Assembly (NCBI GenBank): GCA_029194665.1
Contig: JARFXO010000007.1
Coordinates: forward strand, 124,001 to 188,000
Length of the DNA: 64,000 nt
Source of the DNA: Nitrospira sp.
Lineage (GTDB): Bacteria; Nitrospirota; Nitrospiria; Nitrospirales; Nitrospiraceae
Reading direction: 5' to 3'
The notes under the pieces were generated by a model, which saw nothing but the letters and a program-made list of their open reading frames with translations, was not told where the DNA came from and searched no databases. How positions within the stretch are numbered: position 1 is the stretch's first letter; every line of letters begins with the position of its first letter. A program made the position numbers and the translations under genes. This document shows positions 44,347 to 52,063 of this stretch, piece by piece.

Positions 44347-45552
44347 ATGAGCAGGATACTGATCTCCTATCGCCGCGAGGATAGTGCCGATGTCACGGGG
44401 CGGATCTACGACCGGCTCGTCCAACAGTTCGGCGCAGGGTCAATCTTCAAGGATGTCGATTCCATTCCATTCGGGGTCGATTTTCGGAAGTATTTGGATG
44501 AGCAGGTCGCCAAGTGCGATGTCTTCCTCGCGGTGATTGGGCGGGATTGGGTGAAAAAACGGGGCAGTAAGGGCAAGTCCAGACTCGATGACCCGGGAGA
44601 TTTCGTCCGCATTGAGGTCGAGTCGGCGCTCAAGCGCCAGATTCCTGTGATTCCAGTACTGGTCAGTAGGGCTGCCATCCCACCCGCTGATCGGCTCCCG
44701 GAGAGCATTCGAGATTTGTCCTACCGTCACGGCATCGAGGTACGTCCTGATCCCGATTTTCACCGGGACATGGATCGATTGATCGAGTATCTCAAGCAAC
44801 AGGTTCGTGCCCAAAGCGAACCTCAGCCGAAACCGGATGAGCAATCTAAACATGATTTCAAAGAGAGGAAGCTAGGCCACTCTGCCGCGCCAGTGGAGAT
44901 GGTGATCGTGCCGAAAGGGCCATTCTTGTACGGTGAACAGAAAACTCGTGAATCGATCGACTATGACTATTGGATAGACAAGTATCCCGTAACCAACCAG
45001 CAGTATGGAGCATTCATCACGGCTCGCGGCTATGAAAATCAGCACTACTGGTCATCTGAAGGGTGGGAGTGGAAAACCAAGAATAACATCACAGATCCTC
45101 GATATTGGAATGACGTGAAATGGAACAAAGCAGATCATCCTGTGGTGGGTGTGACTTACTATGAGGCAGAAGCCTTTGCCAAGTGGACTGGCAAGCGGCT
45201 CCCGACCGAGCAGGAATGGGAAAAGGCTGCACGGGGCAAAGATGGATGGGAGTACCCCTGGGGGGACCAGTTCAACAAGGAGAAATGCAACAGCGTGAAG
45301 ACAGGTCTTAGCCTCACGACGCCGGTGACTCAGTATCCCAAGGGAGTCAGTCCCCATGGGTGCTGTGACATGGCAGGGAATGTTTGGGAATGGTGTACGA
45401 GTTGGTACGAACAAGCAGCCGGCCGGCGCGTGGTCCGCGGTGGTTCCTGGGGTAACAAACCGGAGTTCTTGCGTGCATCGCTCCGGTACGGGAGCAGCGT
45501 CGGCGGCCGGGACTCCGGCATCGGCTTCCGCCTTGCCCAGGACATTCCATAA
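44347..45552 (+). CDS. TIR-FGE/C-type-lectin fusion, candidate DGR target protein
   Basis: 401 residues. TIR domain (1-160): ILISYRREDSAD, VFKDVDSIPFG-like BB loop (IFKDVDSIPFG) and a glutamate in DFVRIEVESAL matching the catalytic site of NAD-cleaving TIRs. After a linker comes an FGE-sulfatase/C-type-lectin domain (about 180-400): VPKGPFLYG, YWIDKYPVTNQQYG, RLPTEQEWEKAARG, GCCDMAGNVWEW, RGGSWGNK, IGFRL. The catalytic cysteine region of true FGE enzymes is absent (RYGSSVGG), so this is probably a ligand-binding fold. Codons near the C-terminus (45454-45519) are mostly NNC at positions where related proteins are asparagine-rich, as expected for a diversity-generating retroelement variable region. 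No reverse transcriptase was found in the window. N-terminal TIR plus sensor suggests a receptor-effector. Confidence 0.9.
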   Translation: MSRILISYRREDSADVTGRIYDRLVQQFGAGSIFKDVDSIPFGVDFRKYLDEQVAKCDVFLAVIGRDWVKKRGSKGKSRLDDPGDFVRIEVESALKRQIPVIPVLVSRAAIPPADRLPESIRDLSYRHGIEVRPDPDFHRDMDRLIEYLKQQVRAQSEPQPKPDEQSKHDFKERKLGHSAAPVEMVIVPKGPFLYGEQKTRESIDYDYWIDKYPVTNQQYGAFITARGYENQHYWSSEGWEWKTKNNITDPRYWNDVKWNKADHPVVGVTYYEAEAFAKWTGKRLPTEQEWEKAARGKDGWEYPWGDQFNKEKCNSVKTGLSLTTPVTQYPKGVSPHGCCDMAGNVWEWCTSWYEQAAGRRVVRGGSWGNKPEFLRASLRYGSSVGGRDSGIGFRLAQDIP

Positions 45553-45613
45553 CCCTTTGCCCTTTGTTCTTTGACCCTTTGCTCCGACTCTGAATTTTTC
45601 CTGCGAGGTGACC

Positions 45614-45805
45614 ATGCTGAAGAAACCGAAAGCTCCTGAGCAGATGCGGTCGGAAATGGGCAGGCTCATTGAGGCGTTGGAGCTGCCGGAGCTGAACAAG
45701 CAGTTCCTGCGCGCGCGGTGGTTGGAGCAGGTCATTTGGATGGACGAGAAGGCGTGGGAGTCTGTGTGGTGGTATCACGTGCTGCGACCGATGACGCCAG
45801 CGTAA
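45614..45805 (+). pseudogene. Truncated SLATT/DUF4231 gene copy
   Basis: 63 residues matching the first third of the intact DUF4231 protein at 48502 (shared LPELNK, RARWLE and VIWMD stretches). It loses homology after VWWY and stops at 45805, before the membrane helices. It is probably a fragment, disrupted by the insertion sequence that begins just downstream. ATG 45614 has GAGGTG 5 bases upstream, so it could still be translated, but the domain is incomplete. Confidence 0.75.
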
Positions 45806-45816
45806 CCCTCGCTTAG

Positions 45817-45831
45817 CAGGCTGCGGAAAAA
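45817..45831. repeat. Left 15-bp inverted sequence flanking IS110 element
   Basis: CAGGCTGCGGAAAAA, the exact reverse complement of 47131-47145. The flanking TTAG at the left and TTA at the right extend the match by two or three bases. Confidence 0.7.
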
Positions 45832-46085
45832 TTTGATCTGTGTGCTTCGACAGGCTTGTATGGTGTTTTACCGTTCATTCTTGAGAAGCTACGAGGAGCT
45901 GGGGTGGAGGGACATCGACTAGCATCTGCCGCACAGCGGACAGACTGTCTGAGAACTCTCCCACCCACACCACAAACGTCGATGAAGAATCTCGCGGCAG
46001 GACCCCTGACCGCCGATTTGTCTGCAAGCTCACGTTGGTGTGTGCCACCCCAGCGTCATTCATTTCTGCTTTCAAGGAGGCGACG
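45832..46085 (+). ncRNA. Candidate bridge RNA region of the IS110 element (predicted)
   Basis: A 254-base non-coding stretch precedes the recombinase. In IS110-group elements this left end encodes a structured bridge RNA (about 180 nt) that binds the recombinase and pairs with both donor and target DNA. Assignment is by position and family knowledge only; I did not fold it. Confidence 0.4.
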
Positions 46086-47041
46086 ATGATGCAACCCGTT
46101 CTGAATGTCGGCGTGGATGTGGCCAAAGACGCCGTTGTGGTCGCATGTGCCGAGCACAGTTTTCCGGTCCAGCGTATTCCCAATCAGCGGGCCCCCTTGC
46201 GGACATGGCTGAAATCTCTCCCAGCCGGCAGCCGCATCGGCTTGGAATCCACCAGCACCTATCATGAATTGCTGGCGGCCCTGGCGCAGGCCCACGGGTA
46301 TACCGTCTTCCTGCTGAACCCGTTGGATACTCGGCACTACGCCAAGGCCATGGGCAACCGGGCCAAAACCGACCGGGTGGATGCGGAATTGATTGCCCGA
46401 CTCATCGCGCAAGAGCACACGCCCTTGCGTGCCTAGACGCCTCCCACGGCGAATCAACGCAAGCTGGATCAGCTGATTCGACGGCGTGCCACGATTGTCC
46501 GTCTCCAAGGCACGCTCAAGCTGACGATGCGCAATCTGGGCGGCTTTGCCGCCGAACTCAAGGCCGTGATGAGCAAATTGGAGGCGTTGATTGCCAAGAT
46601 TGATACGGCCATGGCTGCGATTGCGGCTGGTTCGCCCCAACACCAGGAGGCCCAACATCGGTTGCAAACCATTGTGGGCGTCGGTCCCCTGGTAGGCCTC
46701 AGCTTGACCAATACGTTGGAGCGCGTACCGTTTCGCAAGGCGGATGCCTTCGTCGCTTTCACCGGGTTGGATCCGCGGGCGAATGACTCGGGACAGAAAG
46801 CCGGTCGCCGCCGCTTGTCCAAACGCGGCCCGGCCGAGTTGCGCCGCTTGCTGTTTAACGCTGCGATGTCGGCCGTCAAAACTACCGTCTGGAAACCGAT
46901 CTACGAATCGTACCGCACGCAAGGCTGGAGTACGACCGCCTCGTTGGTGATCATCGCTCGCAAAATCGCCCGGACCGCGTGGTCTATTCATCATTACCGG
47001 ACAACATTTAATCCAGAGCGAATAACAAAATGCTTGACATG
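46086..47041 (+). pseudogene. IS110-family recombinase, interrupted by one amber codon
   Basis: Frame from ATG 46086 (AAGGAGG just upstream) through a TAG at 46434-46436 to TGA at 47039-47041, otherwise uninterrupted in the same frame. N-terminal RuvC-like DEDD domain: VGVDVAKD, LESTSTYHELL, RAKTDRVDAEL. C-terminal Tnp20 domain: VGVGPLVGL, FVAFTGLDPR and NDSGQKAGRRRLSKRG, the serine-containing segment. The stop falls where homologues usually have tryptophan (TPLRA-stop-TPPTANQ), so TGG to TAG is the simplest explanation. Without suppression no full recombinase is made. Confidence 0.85.
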
Positions 47042-47091
47042 AACCATAGAATCTCAGCACGAACGGAAAACCTCAGCATATTCAACGACCA

Positions 47092-47135
47092 CTCCGTTCG
47101 TCCTGAGGCTCTCGAAGGATGAACGGAGGGTTTTT
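47092..47135. terminator. REP-like hairpin with T-run at right end of IS110
   Basis: CTCCGTTCGTCCT (47092-47104) pairs with AGGATGAACGGAG (47116-47128), one G-A/G-T wobble position, followed by GG and TTTTT. The sequence belongs to the same repeat type as 44246-44278. It could terminate the recombinase transcript and also overlaps the right inverted sequence of the element. Confidence 0.55.
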
Positions 47136-47145
47136 CCGCAGCCTG
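47131..47145. repeat. Right 15-bp inverted sequence flanking IS110 element
   Basis: TTTTTCCGCAGCCTG, reverse complement of 45817-45831. Confidence 0.7.
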
Positions 47146-47164
47146 TTAGACCTACACAACGTTC

Positions 47165-47361
47165 GCTCGAACCACCTGCCTCGAACGGCGTGATCCTGAT
47201 CGACAACGTGCTCTGGAGCGGCGAAGTCTTGAAACAGCCACCGCCTGATGAATCCACCGCCGCCATTCAGGAACTCAATCAGACCGTAGCAGCTGATCCC
47301 CGCGTCACCGCCGTCCTGGTCACGATCCGTGACGGGATTTTGCTGGTGAGAAAAACGTAGA
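47165..47361 (+). pseudogene. O-methyltransferase 3'-end fragment (copy 2)
   Basis: From about 47187 the DNA aligns with 42872-43046 of the intact OMT gene with roughly nine mismatches over about 155 bases by eye, and the encoded stretch (ILIDNVLWSGEVLK, then TAVLVTIRDGILLVRK) ends at TAG 47361. There is weaker similarity back to about 47165. The rest of the gene is missing. It is no simple decayed copy: its C-terminus is closer to the usual family end than the intact gene's. Confidence 0.85.
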
Positions 47362-47487
47362 ATTCTGCCTCACTTCGGCCACCCTTGGCTTTCCCTGCTT
47401 TTCCAATCTTCCTCTCGTGCTTTCCGCCAGCGCTCTTTCCGGGCTGCATAGCTTGACGAGCCCCTAGCTTATGGTGTCCAATGCCCT

Positions 47488-47766
47488 ATGCCGAATGGCA
47501 GATTGGTTCTCCATACCAAGTACATTGACGAGGTTGGAGTCATCACCGAAATGAAGGTCTATCAGGTCCCAAGAACGGTGAACACGCCACGAGGTTACAA
47601 GTATTCTCTGGTGTATGTCTTCAATGGTCAGCGACTGGTTGGCTACGACAATCATGAACGGAAAGGAGATCACCGGCACCATCGGGATGAGACGGTCCCA
47701 TATGTATTTACGTCTATCGAGACGTTGGTGAAAGATTTTCTCGCGGACGCGGCGGCCATGAGATAA
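47488..47766 (+). CDS. tumE: TumE-family toxin (DUF6516)
   Basis: 92 residues. The pattern YSLVYVFNGQRLVGYDNHERKGDHRHH is the TumE/DUF6516 signature: two strands and the GYDN-E-KGDH-H segment. In known pairs the toxin gene precedes an HVO_A0114-like antitoxin, as here (12-base gap). Biochemical activity of the toxin is not established to my knowledge. ATG 47488 has no strong ribosome site. The C-terminus is alanine-rich. Confidence 0.8.
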   Translation: MPNGRLVLHTKYIDEVGVITEMKVYQVPRTVNTPRGYKYSLVYVFNGQRLVGYDNHERKGDHRHHRDETVPYVFTSIETLVKDFLADAAAMR

Positions 47767-47778
47767 GGAGCTACGGAA

Positions 47779-48153
47779 ATGAAGGTCAAAAGGCTCAAAG
47801 TCGGAGTACGCTCCCTTGAAGAGGGGCTGTCGGAATTCAAAGAGACACTCAAGGCCATTAAAGCCGGACGGAGGGTCACGAAGCGAACCGGTGTGTATTT
47901 TATCAGCGTAGAAGCCATGCGTCAGGTACTCACGGAGCCTCGATTAGCCCTTCTCCATGCAATCCGTACACGGCGACCACAATCGCTCGCAGAACTCGCC
48001 AAACTGGTACATCGGGATTTCAAGAACGTACGTGCCGATGTCAACGTGCTGAGGGAGCTTGGGCTCGTGGAAGCCAAATCGGGACCTCGGCTGCGAGATG
48101 CGGTCATCCTATCGGTCCCCTATCAGCGCATTCAATTCGAGATCGCCGTCTAG
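47779..48153 (+). CDS. tumA: TumA-family antitoxin, HTH DNA-binding protein
   Basis: 124 residues. Helical N-terminus (ELIR-type EGLSEFKETLKAIKAG), then the ARTR/HVO_A0114 helix-turn-helix: VYFISVEAMRQVLT, PQSLAELAKLVHRDFKNVRADVNVLRELGLVEA. This winged-helix family is the usual partner of TumE toxins. GGAG lies 8 bases before the ATG. It would neutralise TumE and bind the shared promoter. Confidence 0.82.
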   Translation: MKVKRLKVGVRSLEEGLSEFKETLKAIKAGRRVTKRTGVYFISVEAMRQVLTEPRLALLHAIRTRRPQSLAELAKLVHRDFKNVRADVNVLRELGLVEAKSGPRLRDAVILSVPYQRIQFEIAV

Positions 48154-48174
48154 CCGTCAACCACATGAGCACTG

Positions 48175-48222
48175 GTACGATTCGGGATGGGATTTCGGTG
48201 ATGAGAAGAGTTCAAAAGTAAG
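48175..48222 (+). pseudogene. O-methyltransferase C-terminal fragment (copy 3)
   Basis: About 45 bases (48177-48222) match the last codons of the intact OMT gene (TIRDGI.V.RR, then a different end and TAA). Short, but the same point as copy 2 and in phase with the other two copies. Confidence 0.65.
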
Positions 48223-48376
48223 TTTTCTCTGCGGTTGGTACCACGTTGACCCCCCATCTCATTAAGTATAGGTTTGCGTCGAGCGAACGCGGGAAAACAT
48301 CTGGATTCTTGAGTGCCAAGCAGTTGAAGGGGAAAGGCACTTCACGAAGTCCAATGTCTTTTGTGATGGCTGGATC

Positions 48377-48481
48377 ATGAGCAAGATCCTGATTTCCTAT
48401 CGCCGCGAGGATAGCGCCGACGTCACTGGGAGGATCGACGACAAGGGCCATGAGAGACGATCAACCTTTCTGTTGGAGTGA
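48377..48481 (+). pseudogene. Truncated TIR gene copy
   Basis: The first 66 bases align with the start of the TIR-FGE gene at 44347 (same ILISYRREDSADVTGRI protein start, about 85% identity by eye), then diverge into an unrelated 12-codon end with TGA at 48481. It lies just before the intact DUF4231 gene, repeating the TIR-DUF4231 order of 44347-45805. Confidence 0.85.
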
Positions 48482-48501
48482 ACGACTCGATGGAGGAGCC
48501 T

Positions 48502-49053
48502 ATGAATAATCTAAGCAAGACGACAGACCATGAGTCCATGCGGGCCGAGATGGACAAGCTCATCGCATCCCTGGATTTGCCGGAACTGAACAAGGAGTTT
48601 ATGCGGGCGCGGTGGTTGGAGCTGGTCATTTGGATGGATGGGAAGGCGCAGGAGTCCGTCTGGTGGTATCGCAGGCTGCGTCTGGCGACGATCATCGGCG
48701 GCGTGATCGTACCGTCGCTGGTCAGCCTGAACTTCAGCAGCGAGATGCAAGGGCTGGTTCAAGCGATCACGTTCATCGTCAGCCTTGTGGTGGCGATGAG
48801 TGCGGCCGTGGAGGAGTTCTTTCGCTATGGCGAGCGGTGGCGGCACTATCGCCGGATGACCGAGTCGCTCAAGAGCGAAGGCTGGCAGTTTCTCCAGCTG
48901 AGCGGAAGCTACGCCAACCAGACCCATATTCAAGCCTATCCAGCCTTCGCGACGCGGGTTGAGGCGCTGAGCCGCGAAGAGGTTGAGTCCTACATCACAC
49001 AGGTGTTCAAGGACAAAAAGGAGGCGGACGAGAAGACATCTTCCGTGACATGA
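48502..49053 (+). CDS. SLATT/DUF4231 membrane protein
   Basis: 183 residues. Helical N-terminus (LPELNKEFMRARWLELVIWMD, about 34-54), two membrane helices (about 70-90 and 97-120), then a cytosolic helical part (WRHYRRMTESLKSEGWQFLQL). This fits the DUF4231/SLATT group of two-helix membrane proteins found with nucleotide-signal sensors and TIR or CHAT proteins in bacterial conflict loci, where they are predicted pore or membrane effectors. Start ATG 48502 has GGAGG 5 bases upstream. Effector role is inference from family context. Confidence 0.75.
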   Translation: MNNLSKTTDHESMRAEMDKLIASLDLPELNKEFMRARWLELVIWMDGKAQESVWWYRRLRLATIIGGVIVPSLVSLNFSSEMQGLVQAITFIVSLVVAMSAAVEEFFRYGERWRHYRRMTESLKSEGWQFLQLSGSYANQTHIQAYPAFATRVEALSREEVESYITQVFKDKKEADEKTSSVT

Positions 49054-49143
49054 GGAGCAACGAATTGACTTCGTTGTCCTGATCCTTCTCGATACCTGGT
49101 TCCGCAATTGTCTTGATGGCGTGATTCGAGTAGACTGATTCAC

Positions 49144-49578
49144 ATGGATAGTCCAGTTAGGAAAGTGTTTCTGAGTTATGCACGGGCTGATCGAGAGCAT
49201 GCCCAAAAACTTGGTGACCGTTTGCGGCAAGCCGGTTTGGAGGTTTGGGATCCCGAGCAGGAACTGCTTCCCGGCTCGGATTTCGCCGCGGATCTGGAGA
49301 AAGCGTTGAATAGGGCTGAGGCGATCGTCCTGTTCGTTTCGCCTGATGCCATGGAATCCCGGTGGGTATCTCATGAAATCGAATATGCATTAGGAGCCAA
49401 ACATTTACGCGGACGGCTGATTCCGGTTGTCGTCCGCCCAACCGAGCAAATGCCCTGGATTCTGAAAACCCTCCAGATGATCCGTTACGAGGAGCCCGGC
49501 AAGACCAGCCGACGCATTGTTGAATTGCTGACCCACCCCCAAGATACCCGTGAAACGAAGCGTCGCCAAGCCAACTGA
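49144..49578 (+). CDS. TIR domain protein
   Basis: 144 residues, one TIR domain: VFLSYARADREHAQ (strand A and first helix), VWDPEQELLPGSDF (BB loop), IVLFVSPDAMESRWVSHEIEYAL with the glutamate that matches the catalytic residue of NAD-hydrolysing TIRs, then LIPVVVRP. No sensor or other domain, so it may act with the next gene or be activated by a partner. The downstream TIR gene overlaps by 29 bases. Confidence 0.88.
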   Translation: MDSPVRKVFLSYARADREHAQKLGDRLRQAGLEVWDPEQELLPGSDFAADLEKALNRAEAIVLFVSPDAMESRWVSHEIEYALGAKHLRGRLIPVVVRPTEQMPWILKTLQMIRYEEPGKTSRRIVELLTHPQDTRETKRRQAN

Positions 49579-49975
49579 AGTCTTCCTGTCACATTCCAGC
49601 AAGAATCTCGCCTTTGCGAGTCGGTTGGCGAAGACGCTCAGCGCCCATCGCGTGGGGACCTTCTTCAGCAAGAAGAATATCCAAGGCGCTCAACAATGGC
49701 ATGATGAAATCGGAGCCGCGTTGAAACGATGCGACTGGTTTGTGGTCGTGCTCTCGCCGCATTCGGTCTCCTCCAAGTGGGTCAAGCATGAATTGATCTA
49801 TGCTTTGCAAGCACACCGCTTCAAGGAGCGGATCGTTCCGATCCTGTACAAGACCTGCGATGCGGACAAACTCTCATGGACTCTTTCCAGCTTTCAATGG
49901 ATTGACTTTCGAAAAGATTTTGATCAAGGTTGTTACGAACTCTTACGTATCTGGAACATCAAATATGGTCGTTAG
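49550..49975 (+). CDS. TIR domain protein (second of overlapping pair)
   Basis: 141 residues. TIR features VFLSHSSKNLAFASRL, TFFSKKNIQGAQQW, WFVVVLSPHSVSSKWVKHELIYAL with a matching catalytic-type glutamate, and RIVPILYK. GTG start inside the preceding TIR gene (29-base overlap), so translation is likely coupled and the two may form a heteromer. The two TIRs differ too much to be a recent tandem duplication. Confidence 0.87.
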   Translation: MKRSVAKPTEVFLSHSSKNLAFASRLAKTLSAHRVGTFFSKKNIQGAQQWHDEIGAALKRCDWFVVVLSPHSVSSKWVKHELIYALQAHRFKERIVPILYKTCDADKLSWTLSSFQWIDFRKDFDQGCYELLRIWNIKYGR

Positions 49976-50077
49976 CCCGGTGACTCAATGGCGCTTTGAT
50001 CTTGTCCGAGAAATGCGACCATTTCTATCACTTCCTGAAATCCGAATGATCTTGATGACCATAAAGGGGAATCTTCC

Positions 50078-52063
50078 ATGAAACCCCATGCCTTTGTCGC
50101 GATGCCGTTTGGCGTGAAAAAAGACAACCAAGGCACTGAGATTGACTTCAATCGCGTCTATTCGGAGCTGATTAAACCGGCACTGGAAGCCGCAGGGCTC
50201 GAGGTGTTCCGAGCGGACGAAGAGGAGCGAGCCGGCGACATTCGCACGGACATGTTTCAAGAGTTGCTCATCGCGGACCTGGTGGTCGCGGATCTCACGA
50301 TCGACAACCCCAATGTCTGGTATGAACTCGGTGTGCGCCACGCGTTGCGTGCAAGGGGCGTCGTTTTAATCAGTGGTGGGCGAGTGACCACCGCCTTTGA
50401 TCTCTATACCGATCGCAAACTCCGGTACTCCATCAAAGGTCTCGGCCCGGATCCCGCAACGTTGGAACAGGATCGGGTAGTCCTTACCAAGATGGTACAG
50501 GCGACCATGGAATCCTGGCACGGTCGCAAGGTGAGCCCGGTCTATAATCTCCTGCCGTATCTTCAAGAGCCTGATTGGAAGTCACTCCGGCTCGGCGACG
50601 CGCGGGAATTTTGGGAACGGCATAAGGACTGGGAACGACGTATCGGTTTAGCCAGAAAAGCAGGTCAGATCGGAGATGTGCTCGTGCTCGCCGACGAGGC
50701 GCCGATCGCCGCTTTTCGTGCCGAAGCTTGGCTCACTGCGGGCGAAGCGTTGCGTAAGGCCGAACGATTCACGTTTGGACTGGAACAACTGGAACGAGGC
50801 CTCGCCATCGAGCCCCACAATTTGCGAGGGCTCCGGGAGAAGGGGATCTGTTTGCAACGGCTGGCATTAGAGGGCAAGCCCGGTCATTCGCTGGATCGCG
50901 CACGGACCCATTATCGAGAAGTGCTGGACGCGTTTCCAACCGATCCCGAAACCTGGGCGCTGCTCGGACGTGTGGACAAAGATGCCTGGGTGACGGCCTG
51001 GCAGCAATCGGGAAAGACACCGCAACAGTTGCGGGATGACGCGGCCTATGAAGATGCGTTGCTGCGGGCGGCGATCGAAAGCTATGCCACCGCCTACCGC
51101 CGCTATCCAGGTCATTACTACTCCGGCATCAACGCCCAGACCCTCATGCAGCTGTATCGGTACCTCACCCAGGAGGCACGGTACGACAAAGAGATGGCGA
51201 CAATGGCCGGAGCCGTGCGGTTTGCGGCTGAGATGGAAACTGATCCTAACCAAGCCTTCTGGGCCAAGGCGACGCTCGGCGATCTCGAAGTCCTGGTCGG
51301 GACCGCGGACAGTACCAAAGTTGCCTTCAAGGAGGCTCTCGCCAAGAACGACAAGGATTGGTTTGCGCTCAAATCAAGTCGTGCACAGTTGCAACTTCTC
51401 AAAGATCTAGGATTCCGGCTGGACAATGTGGAGGCCGGCATCACCGTTTTTGATCGAGCGTTACAGAAGCTCCAAAAACCGGAAGATAAGTGGCAGCCGA
51501 GACAGGTGTTCCTCTTCAGCGGGCATATGATCGACTCGCCGACCAGGCCAACTCCGCGCTTTCCCGCATCCAAGGAACCGATTGTGGTGCAGAAAATTGC
51601 CGAAGCCTTACAGAAACTCGGAGCCGGTCCCGAGGATTTGGCCCTCACCCAGGGTGCCTGTGGCGGTGATTTGTTATTCACCGAGGCCTGTCAGCAGCGA
51701 GGGGTGAGGGTGCAGTGGCTGCAACCGTTCGACGAGCCGGACTTTATCCAGAGATCCGTGGTCTGTCGGGGCGAAACCTGGCGCGATCGGTACTTGGCTG
51801 CCAAAGCAAAGCTTACAACAACCCTGATCGGCATTCGCTCAGCACCAGGCGAACTCGGTCCTCCACCGAAGGGCGTCGATCCCTATGAGCGCTGTAATCT
51901 CTGGCTACTCTATACGGCATTGTCGTATGGCATCAGCAGGGTGCAGTTCATCTGCCTCTGGGACGGCGGGGGAGGGGACGGTCCCGGCGGCACCGCCCAC
52001 ATGTACCGCGAAGTGAATCGCCGGACTGGTCAAGTCACCTGGATTGATAGCCGCGCTCTTTAA
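50078..52063 (+). CDS. TIR/NDT-like - DUF4071 (TRAFs-binding) - SLOG-like protein
   Basis: 661 residues. N-terminal domain (1-130) starts FVAMPFG and contains LIADLVVADLTIDNPNVWYELGVRHAL, the glutamate-bearing core of the TIR/nucleoside deoxyribosyltransferase superfamily. Middle (about 180-450): helical, TPR-like DUF4071 (TRAFs-binding) region with AWLTAGEALRKAERFTFGLEQLERGL. C-terminus (about 475-661): VFLFSGHMIDSP, LALTQGACGGDLLFTEACQQRGVRVQWL, consistent with a SLOG nucleotide-sensing Rossmann fold. It could sense a nucleotide signal and cleave NAD-like substrates. A sister protein lies at 58939. Confidence 0.83.
   Translation: MKPHAFVAMPFGVKKDNQGTEIDFNRVYSELIKPALEAAGLEVFRADEEERAGDIRTDMFQELLIADLVVADLTIDNPNVWYELGVRHALRARGVVLISGGRVTTAFDLYTDRKLRYSIKGLGPDPATLEQDRVVLTKMVQATMESWHGRKVSPVYNLLPYLQEPDWKSLRLGDAREFWERHKDWERRIGLARKAGQIGDVLVLADEAPIAAFRAEAWLTAGEALRKAERFTFGLEQLERGLAIEPHNLRGLREKGICLQRLALEGKPGHSLDRARTHYREVLDAFPTDPETWALLGRVDKDAWVTAWQQSGKTPQQLRDDAAYEDALLRAAIESYATAYRRYPGHYYSGINAQTLMQLYRYLTQEARYDKEMATMAGAVRFAAEMETDPNQAFWAKATLGDLEVLVGTADSTKVAFKEALAKNDKDWFALKSSRAQLQLLKDLGFRLDNVEAGITVFDRALQKLQKPEDKWQPRQVFLFSGHMIDSPTRPTPRFPASKEPIVVQKIAEALQKLGAGPEDLALTQGACGGDLLFTEACQQRGVRVQWLQPFDEPDFIQRSVVCRGETWRDRYLAAKAKLTTTLIGIRSAPGELGPPPKGVDPYERCNLWLLYTALSYGISRVQFICLWDGGGGDGPGGTAHMYREVNRRTGQVTWIDSRAL

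Larger units (their letters stand above)
45815..47147 (+). mobile_element. IS110-family insertion sequence (inactivated)
   Basis: About 1.33 kb bounded by near-perfect inverted sequences (45817-45831 CAGGCTGCGGAAAAA and 47131-47145). It carries an IS110-type recombinase gene with one in-frame amber codon, a 270-base non-coding left end and a 100-base right end. Classical IS110 elements lack true terminal repeats, so the inverted sequence may belong to a REP-like target rather than to the element. It landed just after a truncated DUF4231 copy. Confidence 0.75.

Noticed and set aside
45553-45613. CCCTTTG repeated after the TIR-FGE gene as a possible DGR template or IMH
   Set aside because: Three copies of a 7-base pyrimidine-rich motif, but no similarity to the variable region and no reverse transcriptase nearby.
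46056-47060. Long minus-strand open frame (334 codons) opposite the IS110 gene
   Set aside because: Shadow of the IS110 coding sequence; no family features, and the + strand has clear recombinase motifs.
48377-48481. Independent small gene starting SKILISYRRED
   Set aside because: It matches the TIR-FGE gene start and then diverges into unrelated codons, so it is a fragment.
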